DNA of 64,000 nt from NCBI GenBank assembly GCA_016718205.1, contig JADKEB010000033.1:654370-718369 (forward strand), written 5' to 3'. This stretch comes from Saprospiraceae bacterium (GTDB lineage: Bacteria > Bacteroidota > Bacteroidia > Chitinophagales > Saprospiraceae). This document shows positions 8,527 to 16,873 of the stretch, one piece after another (the stretch's first letter is position 1; each line of letters opens with the position of its first letter). Below the pieces are notes generated by a model, which did no database searches, was not told the origin of the DNA, and was given only the letters and a program-made list of their open reading frames with translations. Position numbers and translations under genes: made by a program.

Positions 8527-10152
8527 TTATTTAGCGTGGTAAAGGGTATTTACTCTTTGTCCATTTTCGTATACCGCAATAAAAGCGTCTCTGAAGCCTA
8601 ATTTTCTTATTTTGTACACATCTGAAGCAGCATTTTTAATGTCCTTATAACCCATAAGTGTATATCTGTATACTGCTTTGTTTGGAAAAAATTCTGTCGA
8701 GATATCCCCAACTTCTGCCAGCTTAGGGAAAGTAGCATTTGGCTTCTTCATCGCGATAAACTGTATTCTGTATTCTGTTGTATTGTTGATCACTTTTGGT
8801 GAGTTAGAAGATAATCTTGTATCGTCTTCCTTAGATAAATCAGATTTCTTAACATTTTTCATTTTTCCTGCAGTGGTACATCTCTCCAGATGAGAAGCAA
8901 ATATGATTTCCAGAGTTCTCGCATCAGTATCTTTATAATTTTTTACAAAATCTTTATACTCACTTTTTGCTTCAGCACAATTACCCATAGCGCAAAGAGA
9001 CAAGGCAAACATATATTTAGCCCTGGGATATTTAGGATCTGCTTTCAGCTTGTTGAAACAAGGGAGGGCATTCTCAAAATCGTTGGTTGCAAAATAGGAT
9101 TCACCGGCCTTGTGTAAAAATTCAGCGGCTTCTTCATCATATTTCGCTTCTGGAGCTTCATAAGTAGTGGCTGGAATTTCTAATGGAGCTTCATTTGCGT
9201 TGATCACAGGAATTTCTTCAATTGCCACTTCTTTATTTTCTTTGGGAGTAGTTGCAGCGGGCTCGATAGCCATTACATTGTTTGGTTCAGGTTTTACTTC
9301 TTCTTTATTATCCGGAATGGTGGTGGCCACTTTTTCCTCTTTCACAGGCAAAGTAACTTCTTTTATTTCTTCAGGTATCATTTTAGTCACCTTAATCGGA
9401 GCCGGTCTTCCGAGTTGAAATATCAATCCCAGATGTACATTAATCACATTTAAATCTGCAGCACCGGTATGTGTTAATTTTTGGGCCTCAAAATACTCAG
9501 AATCTTCTATAACACCATTTCTGTTTCCATCCTGTGCATTGCGATAAGAATAATCATAATTAAACTTGCTCATATAGGATGTAGTCAAGTATTCTGCTTT
9601 GGCATGAAATCCAAGCCAATGATTCATTTTATATATAAACCTTGTACCACCGTTCCAGGCAAACTGATAATTTTCTGATGCTCCGGAAAATTGATATATC
9701 TGATAGTATTGATTGAAAAAAGATTTTGAAAAGACCAACTCAGGGACATTGATCTGTCCCAAGCCTGCTTTTGCATACACATCCCATTCAAACCTTTTTC
9801 CGGCAATTTTGAAAGTCGGCCCGGCCAAAATATATTTGCTATTCCAATTTTCTGCACCGGTATTTGTAATATCTTCAAGATATTTTTTTGAAATATAGGA
9901 ATTAAATAAGTCTCTGCTTACATTACTGAATTGTCCCGCTGAAAAACCTATACCGATGGTTTTGAAAAAATAATCAAAGCCACCTGAAAAACTGATACCT
10001 CTGCCTGCAAACATGTGTGGATCAGCGTATTTTAAAATCGGTTGAGAACCTCCTGCGCTCAAATCAATTTGCAAAAATTTATTTGACTGTGCATATTGAA
10101 CTGAAATTGCAACCCAAACAATCAATACTGAATGTATAATTCTATTTCTCAT
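8527..10152 (-). CDS. Outer-membrane barrel, TPR and SPOR-domain protein
   Basis: The 541-residue product has a signal peptide (to about residue 22), an N-terminal beta-rich region of about 240 residues resembling an outer-membrane barrel, and a Pro/Glu/Lys-rich linker (about 255-340). A TPR-like segment with AAEFLHKAGESYFATNDFEN follows (about 345-410), and then a C-terminal SPOR-like domain beginning TEYRIQFIAMKK (about 458-541). SPOR domains bind denuded peptidoglycan glycans, so a protein tethering the outer membrane to the cell wall is a reasonable inference. It is transcribed alone from a -7 box at 10223-10230. Confidence 0.65.
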   Translation of the reverse strand: MRNRIIHSVLIVWVAISVQYAQSNKFLQIDLSAGGSQPILKYADPHMFAGRGISFSGGFDYFFKTIGIGFSAGQFSNVSRDLFNSYISKKYLEDITNTGAENWNSKYILAGPTFKIAGKRFEWDVYAKAGLGQINVPELVFSKSFFNQYYQIYQFSGASENYQFAWNGGTRFIYKMNHWLGFHAKAEYLTTSYMSKFNYDYSYRNAQDGNRNGVIEDSEYFEAQKLTHTGAADLNVINVHLGLIFQLGRPAPIKVTKMIPEEIKEVTLPVKEEKVATTIPDNKEEVKPEPNNVMAIEPAATTPKENKEVAIEEIPVINANEAPLEIPATTYEAPEAKYDEEAAEFLHKAGESYFATNDFENALPCFNKLKADPKYPRAKYMFALSLCAMGNCAEAKSEYKDFVKNYKDTDARTLEIIFASHLERCTTAGKMKNVKKSDLSKEDDTRLSSNSPKVINNTTEYRIQFIAMKKPNATFPKLAEVGDISTEFFPNKAVYRYTLMGYKDIKNAASDVYKIRKLGFRDAFIAVYENGQRVNTLYHAK

Positions 10153-10222
10153 AACTATTAAATGTAAAATGAATATCCAAATAATTTAATAAATAAAGTA
10201 TGGATAGGTCCTTTTATCGATG

Positions 10223-10230
10223 CAAAGGTA
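10223..10230 (-). promoter_or_regulatory. -7 box for the SPOR-domain gene
   Basis: On the minus strand the sequence reads TACCTTTG, a perfect TAnnTTTG -7 box, about 70 bp before the ATG. The -33 position holds ATG rather than TTG, so the upstream element is weak. Confidence 0.45.
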
Positions 10231-10410
10231 AATAATTAATTTAATATGACATATTATTTTTTAATAAAAAATTTAAACAGCTGATTATCTATTGTTTACA
10301 GTAACAATTATATAATTTATTTATATGTTAATCATATAGTAATATAATTAAATATGAAGGATATTCAGTATTTTTTCTGATCTAATAAACAAGAATTTGC
10401 CTACACTGTA

Positions 10411-10507
10411 CTCTTTTCGCTTAAGTGTCGCCCTACGGGACGCTTCTCAGTCGAAAAAGAAAATCGACCACTAAGCTGAGCCTTGCGAAGACTTGTGAGC
10501 GATTTTT
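10411..10507. repeat. ~95-bp dispersed repeat, copy 1
   Basis: It begins CTCTTTTCGCTTAAGTGTCG and runs to GTGAGCGATTTTT. A nearly identical copy starts 156 bp downstream (10567), and a diverged copy lies at 15712-15804. The right half can fold because AAAATCG and CGATTTT flank it. Just after this copy, 10513-10550 carries a degenerate third version of the right half (TTCGACCGCTAACCTGTAGA). No reading frame is conserved, so a structural repeat is likelier than a gene. Confidence 0.65.
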
Positions 10508-10566
10508 GACCCCTTCGACCGCTAACCTGTAGAAGGAAGACTGATTTCGATCTTTCATCTCAACCA

Positions 10567-10660
10567 CTCTTTTCGCTTAAGTGTCGCCCTACGGGACGCT
10601 TCTCAGTCGAAAAAGAAAATCGACCACTAAGCTGACGTAGGAAGACTTGTGAGCGATTTT
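10567..10660. repeat. ~95-bp dispersed repeat, copy 2
   Basis: This copy matches copy 1 almost base for base through the first 70 positions, including CGCCCTACGGGACGCTTCTC, and differs where CTGAGCCTTGCGAAG becomes CTGACGTAGGAAG. It lies between the SPOR-domain gene promoter and the hsp20 terminator. The 644-bp gap 10153-10796 holds no other gene. Confidence 0.65.
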
Positions 10661-10731
10661 TTTGTAAACACTTCCATTTGCAGTCAAATGATGTAATTTT
10701 GAGCATGCTACGAGTAAGAAAATCACCAATA

Positions 10732-10765
10732 AAAGAAAGCCGGCATCTATTTGCCGGCTTTCCTT
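10732..10765 (-). terminator. Terminator of the hsp20 gene
   Basis: GAAAGCCGGC pairs with GCCGGCTTTC across a short loop (ATCTATTT). On the minus strand the stem is followed by TTTTATT, giving a rho-independent terminator about 30 bp after the hsp20 stop. Confidence 0.7.
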
Positions 10766-10796
10766 AATTCCGATAACACAAAAACAACAGAAATCA

Positions 10797-11249
10797 CTAT
10801 TTCACCTCAATCGCTTTTGGTGTAATGACTGCTTTTGGCTCTTTCTTATCTATTCCTATATGGAGTATGCCATCTTTGTACTCAGCAAAAATTTTGTCTT
10901 CTTGTACATTGTCAGGCATACTAAAGGACCTGTGGAATGTTTCATAGCTGAACTCTCTCCTTAGATAATTTCCTTCTTTGTCCTTTTCCTCTTTTTCCAT
11001 CCTTTTCTCAGCTCTGATGTTGAGAATTCCATTCAGTAATTCTACTTTAAAATCATCCTTTTTCATACCAGGCGCTGCGAGTTCTATATGGTACTCTTTA
11101 TCTGTTTCTTTGAGATTGACAGATGGCAGAGTAGAGCCCACTTTTGCAAAATTTTTGTCATTCCAGTCGAAAAAGTCTTTGGTAAAAAAGTCATCAAAGA
11201 ATGTAGGGAAAGTAGGAAATAATGATGGTTTTTTAACTACTTGTGACAT
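10797..11249 (-). CDS. Small heat-shock protein, Hsp20/alpha-crystallin family
   Basis: From the ATG at 11249 the product is 150 residues. It shows an N-terminal arm rich in Phe (FPTFPTFFDDFF), an alpha-crystallin domain starting PSVNLKETDKEYHIELAAPGM (split across the domain start), the conserved YEKRMEKE-like loop, and a C-terminal tail. It is an ATP-independent holdase chaperone of the cytoplasm. The longer frame to 11312 adds an unlikely Tyr/Phe-rich leader lying over the promoter. It is monocistronic with its own promoter and terminator. No CIRCE element was seen. Confidence 0.9.
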   Translation of the reverse strand: MSQVVKKPSLFPTFPTFFDDFFTKDFFDWNDKNFAKVGSTLPSVNLKETDKEYHIELAAPGMKKDDFKVELLNGILNIRAEKRMEKEEKDKEGNYLRREFSYETFHRSFSMPDNVQEDKIFAEYKDGILHIGIDKKEPKAVITPKAIEVK

Positions 11250-11292
11250 GACTAAATATTTAAAAAGTGAATTAAACTTTTTTAACGATGTA

Positions 11293-11322
11293 AAAATATA
11301 ATAAATCTCCACCAGTTGTCAA
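11293..11322 (-). promoter_or_regulatory. Promoter of the hsp20 gene
   Basis: On the minus strand TTG (11320-11322) is followed after exactly 19 bp by TATATTTT (11293-11300), a near-consensus Bacteroidota promoter (last base T instead of G). It lies 44 bp upstream of the preferred ATG and supports the shorter start. The gap 11250-11690 holds only this promoter and that of the Anbu operon. Confidence 0.5.
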
Positions 11323-11595
11323 TGACTAATATCATCATTAGATATGATTAGAGGTGCTTTTCAATTTCTTGTTGGAGCGAAAGTGAGAAAATTTCTTACA
11401 TGTTGTAAGAGATATCTTAAGGTCAATTGCACGATTTAGATAACATAGGCAGACAAGTTCATTACGAAAATTGATTTTTCAAAAAAAATTGTGGTAATAG
11501 TGCTATTTGAATGGGGGTATACTAATAATATCTACTATTTTAAGCATCAAGACCATATGATTTTTTATCTTTTTGTAAAAATATATCATAAGTTG

Positions 11596-11625
11596 TTTGT
11601 TGTGTAAGTATTTTTCCTATATTTG
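11596..11625 (+). promoter_or_regulatory. Promoter of the ATP-grasp/Anbu operon
   Basis: The -33 TTTG (11596-11599) and -7 TATATTTG (11618-11625) are 18 bp apart, about 66 bp before the first ATG. This is the only good promoter seen before the four tightly packed genes. Confidence 0.5.
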
Positions 11626-11690
11626 ATTTTTCAATGATAACACCACTTTATAGTCACACAGTTTTTTATAAAGCTCAATAAAAACTCATC

Positions 11691-13109
11691 ATGATGGATT
11701 ATGATATAGGAGATTTTTTTGATGAAATGTATTCAAATGATGGCAATGTAAGACCTCATTATCAGGACCTTTCAGCGGCACTGGATAGTGTCTCCGCCGA
11801 TAGAATATCCCAATTACAGCATTCTGCTGACAAAACCCAGATGAATATGGGTATGACATTCAATGTTTACCATGATAATCAGGGGATAGAAAAAATTTTG
11901 CATCTCGACATCATCCCGAGAATACTCCCCAATGATGAATGGCAACATTTGGAAAGAGGATTGAAGCAGAGAATTTCAGCACTGAATCTCTTTATCAATG
12001 ATGTGTACAATGACCAGAAATCATTGAAGGATAAAATCGTACCTGAAGACTTGATACTTGGCAGTAAAGATTTTCTAAAACCTTGTATAGGGTTAAAACC
12101 ACCAAAAGGGATCTGGTGTCACATCACAGGTACCGATCTGGTCAAAAATATTGACGGTAAGTATTACATTCTTGAAGACAACCTTCGATGCCCATCCGGG
12201 GTGTCATATATGTTGGGTAGTAGGGATATCATAAAACGGATTTATCCAAATTTGTTCAATAGGATGGGAGTGAAGCCTGTTTCCGATTATCCGATCCGCC
12301 TTCTCGAAATGTTGCAATATATTTCTCAAAAAGATCATCCGGTTGTAGGATTGCTTACTCCTGGTATTTATAATTCAGCTTATTATGAACATTCATACCT
12401 TGCTTTACAAATGGGTGTTGAGCTGGTATCAGGAGTTGATCTTGTCACAAAGGATGATAAAGTCTTTATGCAGACTACAAAAGGTCTGCAGCAAATAGAT
12501 GTGATTTACAGAAGGATAGATGATACTTTTCTGGACCCGGTAGCTTTCAACCCGGCTTCCATGTTGGGAGTGCCCGGCATCTTCAATGCTTATAAAAAAG
12601 GAAATATAGCCATGGCCAATGCGCCGGGTACAGGAGTGGCCGATGATAAAGCCGTTTACGCATATGTGCCTAAGTTAATCAAGTATTTTTTAAATGAAGA
12701 ACCCATATTGGACAATGTCCCTACGTATCTGGCAAGAAACGAAGAAGACAGAAAGTACATACTGGACAATATCGAAGAGCTCGTGGTCAAAGAAACCAAC
12801 TCTGCTGGCGGATATGGTATGATGATCGGCCCCAAATCTACCAAAGAGGAGCATGCCACATTCAGAAATCTGGTAAAAAACAATCCTGACAACTATATTG
12901 CTCAGCCGACTTTGTCATTGTCCACTGTTCCGAGCTGGATTGATGATCATTTGGAGCCCAGGCATGTTGATTTGAGGCCTTACATATTGTATGGCGAGGA
13001 TATTGAAGTTATACCCGGGGCTCTGACCAGAGTGGCTCTTAAAAAAGGATCACTTGTTGTGAATAGCTCTCAGGGCGGAGGAAGCAAAGACACCTGGGTA
13101 CTTTATTAA
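11691..13109 (+). CDS. Circularly permuted ATP-grasp family protein (type 2)
   Basis: The 472-residue product carries the hallmark ILEDNLRCPSGVSYML (about residues 160-175) and ETNSAGGYGMMIGPK (about 366-380) of the circularly permuted ATP-grasp (DUF404/DUF407) family. PRHVDLRPYI follows toward the C-terminus. Related enzymes are predicted to form amide bonds from a carboxylate and an amine at the cost of ATP. It is the first gene of a four-gene operon with alpha-E, Anbu and transglutaminase, a combination known from several phyla and thought to make or process a peptide. The start is MMDYDIGDF at 11691, or the next Met. Confidence 0.9.
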   Translation: MMDYDIGDFFDEMYSNDGNVRPHYQDLSAALDSVSADRISQLQHSADKTQMNMGMTFNVYHDNQGIEKILHLDIIPRILPNDEWQHLERGLKQRISALNLFINDVYNDQKSLKDKIVPEDLILGSKDFLKPCIGLKPPKGIWCHITGTDLVKNIDGKYYILEDNLRCPSGVSYMLGSRDIIKRIYPNLFNRMGVKPVSDYPIRLLEMLQYISQKDHPVVGLLTPGIYNSAYYEHSYLALQMGVELVSGVDLVTKDDKVFMQTTKGLQQIDVIYRRIDDTFLDPVAFNPASMLGVPGIFNAYKKGNIAMANAPGTGVADDKAVYAYVPKLIKYFLNEEPILDNVPTYLARNEEDRKYILDNIEELVVKETNSAGGYGMMIGPKSTKEEHATFRNLVKNNPDNYIAQPTLSLSTVPSWIDDHLEPRHVDLRPYILYGEDIEVIPGALTRVALKKGSLVVNSSQGGGSKDTWVLY

Positions 13110-13132
13110 TTTTTTTTAAATTTATATATGAT

Positions 13133-14113
13133 ATGTTAAGCAGGGTTGCTAATTCTATTTATTGGATGGGGAGATATCTCGAAAGAGCGGAAAACTATGC
13201 CCGCTTTATGGATGTAAATTTTAATCTTATGCTGGACCTTCCCAGAGATCAGAAAGAACAATGGTTGCCACTGATTCAGGTCACAGGTGATTCCGGATAT
13301 TACTCGGAACACTATACCGGGTATGACAGAAATGATATCATCCACTTTATGGCATTTGATGAGTCCAATCCAAACTCTATTATTTCAAGCGTTTCAAAAG
13401 CGCGCGAGAATGCCCGTGAAATCAGAGAAAACATCATCAAAGAAACATGGGAAAAACTCAACGAACTTTTCCATTATGTCAATGGGATGGCAAAAAGCAA
13501 TGATTGGATGGACGGTGACCCAATTCCATTTTTTACAGGTGTGAAAGAGCAAATTTTGCTGATCAATGGTATAGGATTTGCCACAGTAGCAAGAACGGAA
13601 AGCTGGTATTTCAGGCTTTTGGGTATGTTTCTGGAAAGAGCAGATAAAACCAGTAGAATCGTTGATGTAAAATACCACATCTTATTACCATCGCCGGCAC
13701 TGGTAGGGTCTCCGATGGATTATCTGCATTGGTCGGCTTTGCTCAAGTCGGTGTCAGGATTTAATACTTACCGCAGGCTATACGGCAACCTTGAAGCTTC
13801 CAAAGTGGTCGAATTTTTAATTCTAAATGACGTTTTTCCTAGATCTGTATTTCATTGTATCACCGAAGCCGAAATTTGTCTTAGAAATATTTCCGGTAAA
13901 AGTAGCCGCGGATTTACAAATAGTTCTGAAAAAACCATCGGAGCACTACGGTCTAAACTGGAGTTTACTTCGGTCAATGAAATCATTGATTTTGGACTGC
14001 ATCAGTACATAGATCAGCTTCAGGCAAAAATAACTGACATTTCTAACAACGTAAATGATACTTTTTTCCAACTTAAAAATAACTTTGCATCTCAAAATTC
14101 AATGCAAGAATGA
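13133..14113 (+). CDS. Alpha-E domain-containing protein (DUF403)
   Basis: The 326-residue product begins MLSRVANSIYWMGRYLERAE, the signature opening of the alpha-E family. It is predicted almost entirely helical, with repeated Arg/Glu-rich helices (SKARENAREIRENI; LERADKTSRIVDVKYH). Alpha-E proteins nearly always accompany the circularly permuted ATP-grasp protein and are thought to be its partner or a substrate-binding scaffold; no catalytic residue set is obvious. It follows the ATP-grasp gene by 23 bp and overlaps the Anbu gene by 4 bp (ATGA). Confidence 0.9.
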   Translation: MLSRVANSIYWMGRYLERAENYARFMDVNFNLMLDLPRDQKEQWLPLIQVTGDSGYYSEHYTGYDRNDIIHFMAFDESNPNSIISSVSKARENAREIRENIIKETWEKLNELFHYVNGMAKSNDWMDGDPIPFFTGVKEQILLINGIGFATVARTESWYFRLLGMFLERADKTSRIVDVKYHILLPSPALVGSPMDYLHWSALLKSVSGFNTYRRLYGNLEASKVVEFLILNDVFPRSVFHCITEAEICLRNISGKSSRGFTNSSEKTIGALRSKLEFTSVNEIIDFGLHQYIDQLQAKITDISNNVNDTFFQLKNNFASQNSMQE

Positions 14114-14844
14114 CATATTGCCTGGGCATTAAAACCAAATTTGGTCTGATAGGCCTTTCAGATACTCGTATTACATCAGGAAGTGAGACTACTACATCAA
14201 AAAAAGTGTACACCGTCAATAAAGAAAAACACAGTTTTTTTATCATGACTTCCGGCCTGAGGTCAGTCAGAGACAAAGCTATCACCTATTTTAAAGACGT
14301 GATAGATGACCCTTCCAAAAATTTTAATAAACTATACAAAGCTGTAAATGAATTTGGCAATTTAGTAAAACAAGTTGCAGAAGAAGACAAAAAGACTCTG
14401 GAACAGGCAGGTTTGACTTTTAATTTATTTTCAATTATTGGCGGTCAGTTTGAAGATGATGATAGCCCCAAAATGTATTTATTGTATCCGGAAGGAAATT
14501 GGATTGAGGTTCGGACAGGTACACCTTTTGTAGCCATCGGAAATTCAGGACCGGGAAGCCCTATCCTGAAAAGATCACTGAAGTATGAAGATAGCATCGA
14601 GTATGCATTGAAATGTGCATTTCTTGCTTTTGATGCATCCCGTATTTCTGTCAATGACGTAGATTTTCCCATTCATACCGTTATCCTGGAGAATAATTCT
14701 TTTTTTGCCATTGAAAAAAAGTTTGAAGATCACGATTTGCGGTCAGTGTCGGCATACTGGAATGACCGCCTGAAAGAAGCCATACATGATCTTCCTTCAG
14801 ATGTACTAAACAGAGCATTTGATGGTGAAACCGCAAAATTATGA
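14110..14844 (+). CDS. Anbu-type proteasome-like protease
   Basis: The 244-residue product starts MTYCLGIKTKFGLIGLSDTR. After Met removal this exposes Thr2, the nucleophile position of N-terminal nucleophile hydrolases, with Asp18 (SDTR) and Lys31/Lys32 placed as in proteasome beta subunits. The sequence and length fit Anbu (ancestral beta subunit, COG3484), a homo-oligomer distinct from HslV and the 20S proteasome. Anbu is commonly encoded with exactly these neighbours. ATGA overlaps on both sides imply coupled translation. The natural substrate is unknown. Confidence 0.88.
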   Translation: MTYCLGIKTKFGLIGLSDTRITSGSETTTSKKVYTVNKEKHSFFIMTSGLRSVRDKAITYFKDVIDDPSKNFNKLYKAVNEFGNLVKQVAEEDKKTLEQAGLTFNLFSIIGGQFEDDDSPKMYLLYPEGNWIEVRTGTPFVAIGNSGPGSPILKRSLKYEDSIEYALKCAFLAFDASRISVNDVDFPIHTVILENNSFFAIEKKFEDHDLRSVSAYWNDRLKEAIHDLPSDVLNRAFDGETAKL

Positions 14845-15683
14845 TTATAGAAATCAATCATGAAACCCGATATACTTATGAAACTGAAGTGCTGCTCAAT
14901 CCCCATATTCTGTACCTGACTATACAGAACAGGAACTATTACAAGATAACACACCATTCTATAATAGTAGATCCCGAACCTAAGGGATTGAATGCCCTGA
15001 TCGATCTGGAAAACTCATCTTACTATCAGGCTTGGTTTGGACGATATACCAATCATCTTAATATAAAGGTGCAATTCATAGTAGAAGCCGCGGAATTTAA
15101 TCCTCTGCATTTTATCTATGACAGCAGGTTTACAAAGTTGTCCACAGGATTTGATTATGGTGGATATAAAAACAATTTAATTGAAGTATATTTACACCAA
15201 TTGTTCCTTCCAGAACTGAAATCATTTGCTTTAGAATTTTTTCATGCCACCAGTGATATTGTTACCTTTTTACATAGTATCAATGCATACATTCATCAGC
15301 ACTGGCAACATGAAATCAGAATAGAACCAGGGTTTCAGCATCCACTTATCACATTTTCTGACAAACGAGGTTCTTGTCGTGATCTCGCTTATATGATGAT
15401 GGAGATGCTGAAAAGTGTCGGACTGGCTTCAAGATTTGTAAGCGGTTATGCATATAATCCGTCCTTGTCAGAAGAGCACAATCTTCATGCATGGATAGAT
15501 ATCTACATGCCTGGTGCCGGATGGATAGGCATTGACCCAAGCCTTGGATTGTTTTGCGACCACCATTACTTTCCCCTTGCTGCGAGTTATGAACCATCCA
15601 ATACACTACCGGTCATAGGTACATTCGGAGGTACTTCTGGTAGTGAACTGTATACTTTTGTAGATATTCAAGAGAAAAACTAA
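14841..15683 (+). CDS. Transglutaminase-like cysteine protease
   Basis: The 280-residue product has an N-terminal beta-rich bacterial transglutaminase-like domain (HETRYTYETEVLLNPHILYL) and a transglutaminase core. The core has catalytic Cys179 in KRGSCRDLAYMM, His in HNLHAWIDIY and Asp in WIGIDPSLG, so the triad is intact. Such proteins hydrolyse or transfer amide bonds. No signal peptide is visible, so it is probably cytoplasmic like its partners. It overlaps the Anbu gene by 4 bp and ends the operon; a copy of the ~95-bp repeat begins 28 bp later. Confidence 0.9.
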   Translation: MIIEINHETRYTYETEVLLNPHILYLTIQNRNYYKITHHSIIVDPEPKGLNALIDLENSSYYQAWFGRYTNHLNIKVQFIVEAAEFNPLHFIYDSRFTKLSTGFDYGGYKNNLIEVYLHQLFLPELKSFALEFFHATSDIVTFLHSINAYIHQHWQHEIRIEPGFQHPLITFSDKRGSCRDLAYMMMEMLKSVGLASRFVSGYAYNPSLSEEHNLHAWIDIYMPGAGWIGIDPSLGLFCDHHYFPLAASYEPSNTLPVIGTFGGTSGSELYTFVDIQEKN

Positions 15684-15711
15684 TATTAAATTTCGCTCCA
15701 GTAAAATTTAA

Positions 15712-15804
15712 TTTTTTGCTTAAGGGTCGCCCTTCGGGACGCTCCTCAGTCAAAAAAATGCCATTCGACCACTAAGCCGACGAAGGAGGACTGGTGAGCG
15801 ATTC
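15712..15804. repeat. ~95-bp dispersed repeat, copy 3 (diverged)
   Basis: It reads TTTTTTGCTTAAGGGTCGCC at the left and GGACTGGTGAGCGATT at the right, matching copies 1 and 2 with scattered changes. It directly follows the transglutaminase stop, so it may act as the 3' end of the Anbu operon transcript. The 322-bp gap 15684-16005 holds nothing else recognisable. Confidence 0.55.
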
Positions 15805-16005
15805 GGACAAACCGTTCCTGCATTGGATTGGGCGGGCAAGCATGAAAGGGCGTAAATAATATCCCTGAAACTTCTTAAATTGGTAGAAAATGAAGGAAGA
15901 GGTAAATCTGACAAAGTAGAATTAATTACATTTTGATGAAAGTGTATTTGACTTTGATTTTTGAAGTTGACAAAGTATTATTACCTTGCACCATTATAAA
16001 AGCCA

Positions 16006-16270
16006 ATGAAGTCAATATTATTAACCCTTCTTGGAATAGTTTTTTTTGGTTTAACTCATGCTCATCAAAAGCATGCCCAGGTGATAAAAAAGGGATTCAA
16101 CTGGAAGCAGGTGATGTCGATTCGTAGTTACTCAAAATCAGTAAAGTAATCTGGAACAAGCAGGTGTTGCACCTAATATATATGTAAGTATGGAATTTAA
16201 TGACAGACTCAATAAGGTTGATCCACAGTTGGAAAGGGCGATATCAGAGATTATGGGTATGTTGAGGTAA
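16006..16270 (+). pseudogene. Decayed small secreted protein
   Basis: The ATG at 16006 opens a 47-codon frame with a clear signal peptide (MKSILLTLLGIVFFGLTHAH) that stops at 16147-16149. Immediately afterwards another frame continues with protein-like sequence (LEQAGVAPNIYVSMEF... AISEIMGMLR) to TAA 16268-16270, with no start codon of its own at its beginning. A single small secreted protein of about 85-90 residues broken by one or more frameshifts explains this best. No family is recognised. Confidence 0.4.
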
Positions 16271-16315
16271 GGAGTATATAGTTAAGCTCAGAGATCGTGG
16301 ATCATTTTTATAAAA

Positions 16316-16756
16316 TCAATTGTTATCCTTTACATCAACCTGCACTTTTACTCCCATCCTTTCCATATCTTGTATCAGTCTTTGCGGCTCGACCATTTGA
16401 CCCATCAGCCACAGACCTGGCTTCCGGATACCAGCGTTCAGATACTGAAGGATGCATGCCAGTGTAGGGATGGCTGTAAATTCATACACATCTTCATGGC
16501 TTGCTGTGATTTCGACTTTTCGTGGGTGACCATCTTTGATACCTTCGGCCTCTATTTAAAATTGTACGCCGAAAGGTGGTTTCGAAAAAGTATCGCATGC
16601 CCATAAAAGCAGCTTAGTTAATACTCTGGTACCAAACCCCTTTTTGATTTTTGATAAGACCATGCTGAGTGGAACGATAATATAATCAACGAACCAATTG
16701 AAGCCGCCAACAAAGCTAATCAGAACTTTCGGTTTTTTCAAAATATCTGTTTTCAT
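16316..16756 (-). pseudogene. Remnant of a saccharopine dehydrogenase-like protein
   Basis: Translating the minus strand gives VGGFNWFVDYIIVPLSMVLS ... CDTFSKPPFGVQF, then an in-frame TAA (16556-16558), then IEAEGIKDGHPRKVEITASH ... TAIPTLACILQYL ... KPGLWLMGQMVEPQRLIQDM to TGA at 16316-16318. The second half resembles the C-terminus of saccharopine dehydrogenase-family reductases. The N-terminal NAD(P)-binding Rossmann domain is missing. So the gene is truncated at its 5' end and interrupted by a stop in the same frame. It is very unlikely to be active. Confidence 0.6.
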
Positions 16757-16873
16757 TTGTTAAGAAGTTTTTGAAGTTAAAGAGTTTTAGCTTACGACAT
16801 TCGAAGATAAATCAACTCCGATAAAGTAGCAAATTTATTTTATCAACAGTCAAAAATTGAGTACTTACGATCT

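Noticed and set aside
11460..11560. Possible chaperone operator (CIRCE or similar) between hsp20 and the ATP-grasp gene
   Set aside because: No TTAGCACTC inverted repeat or other clear operator is present; only the two promoters could be supported.
14445..14672. Minus-strand frames inside the Anbu operon
   Set aside because: They are mirror frames of well-supported genes with no features of their own.
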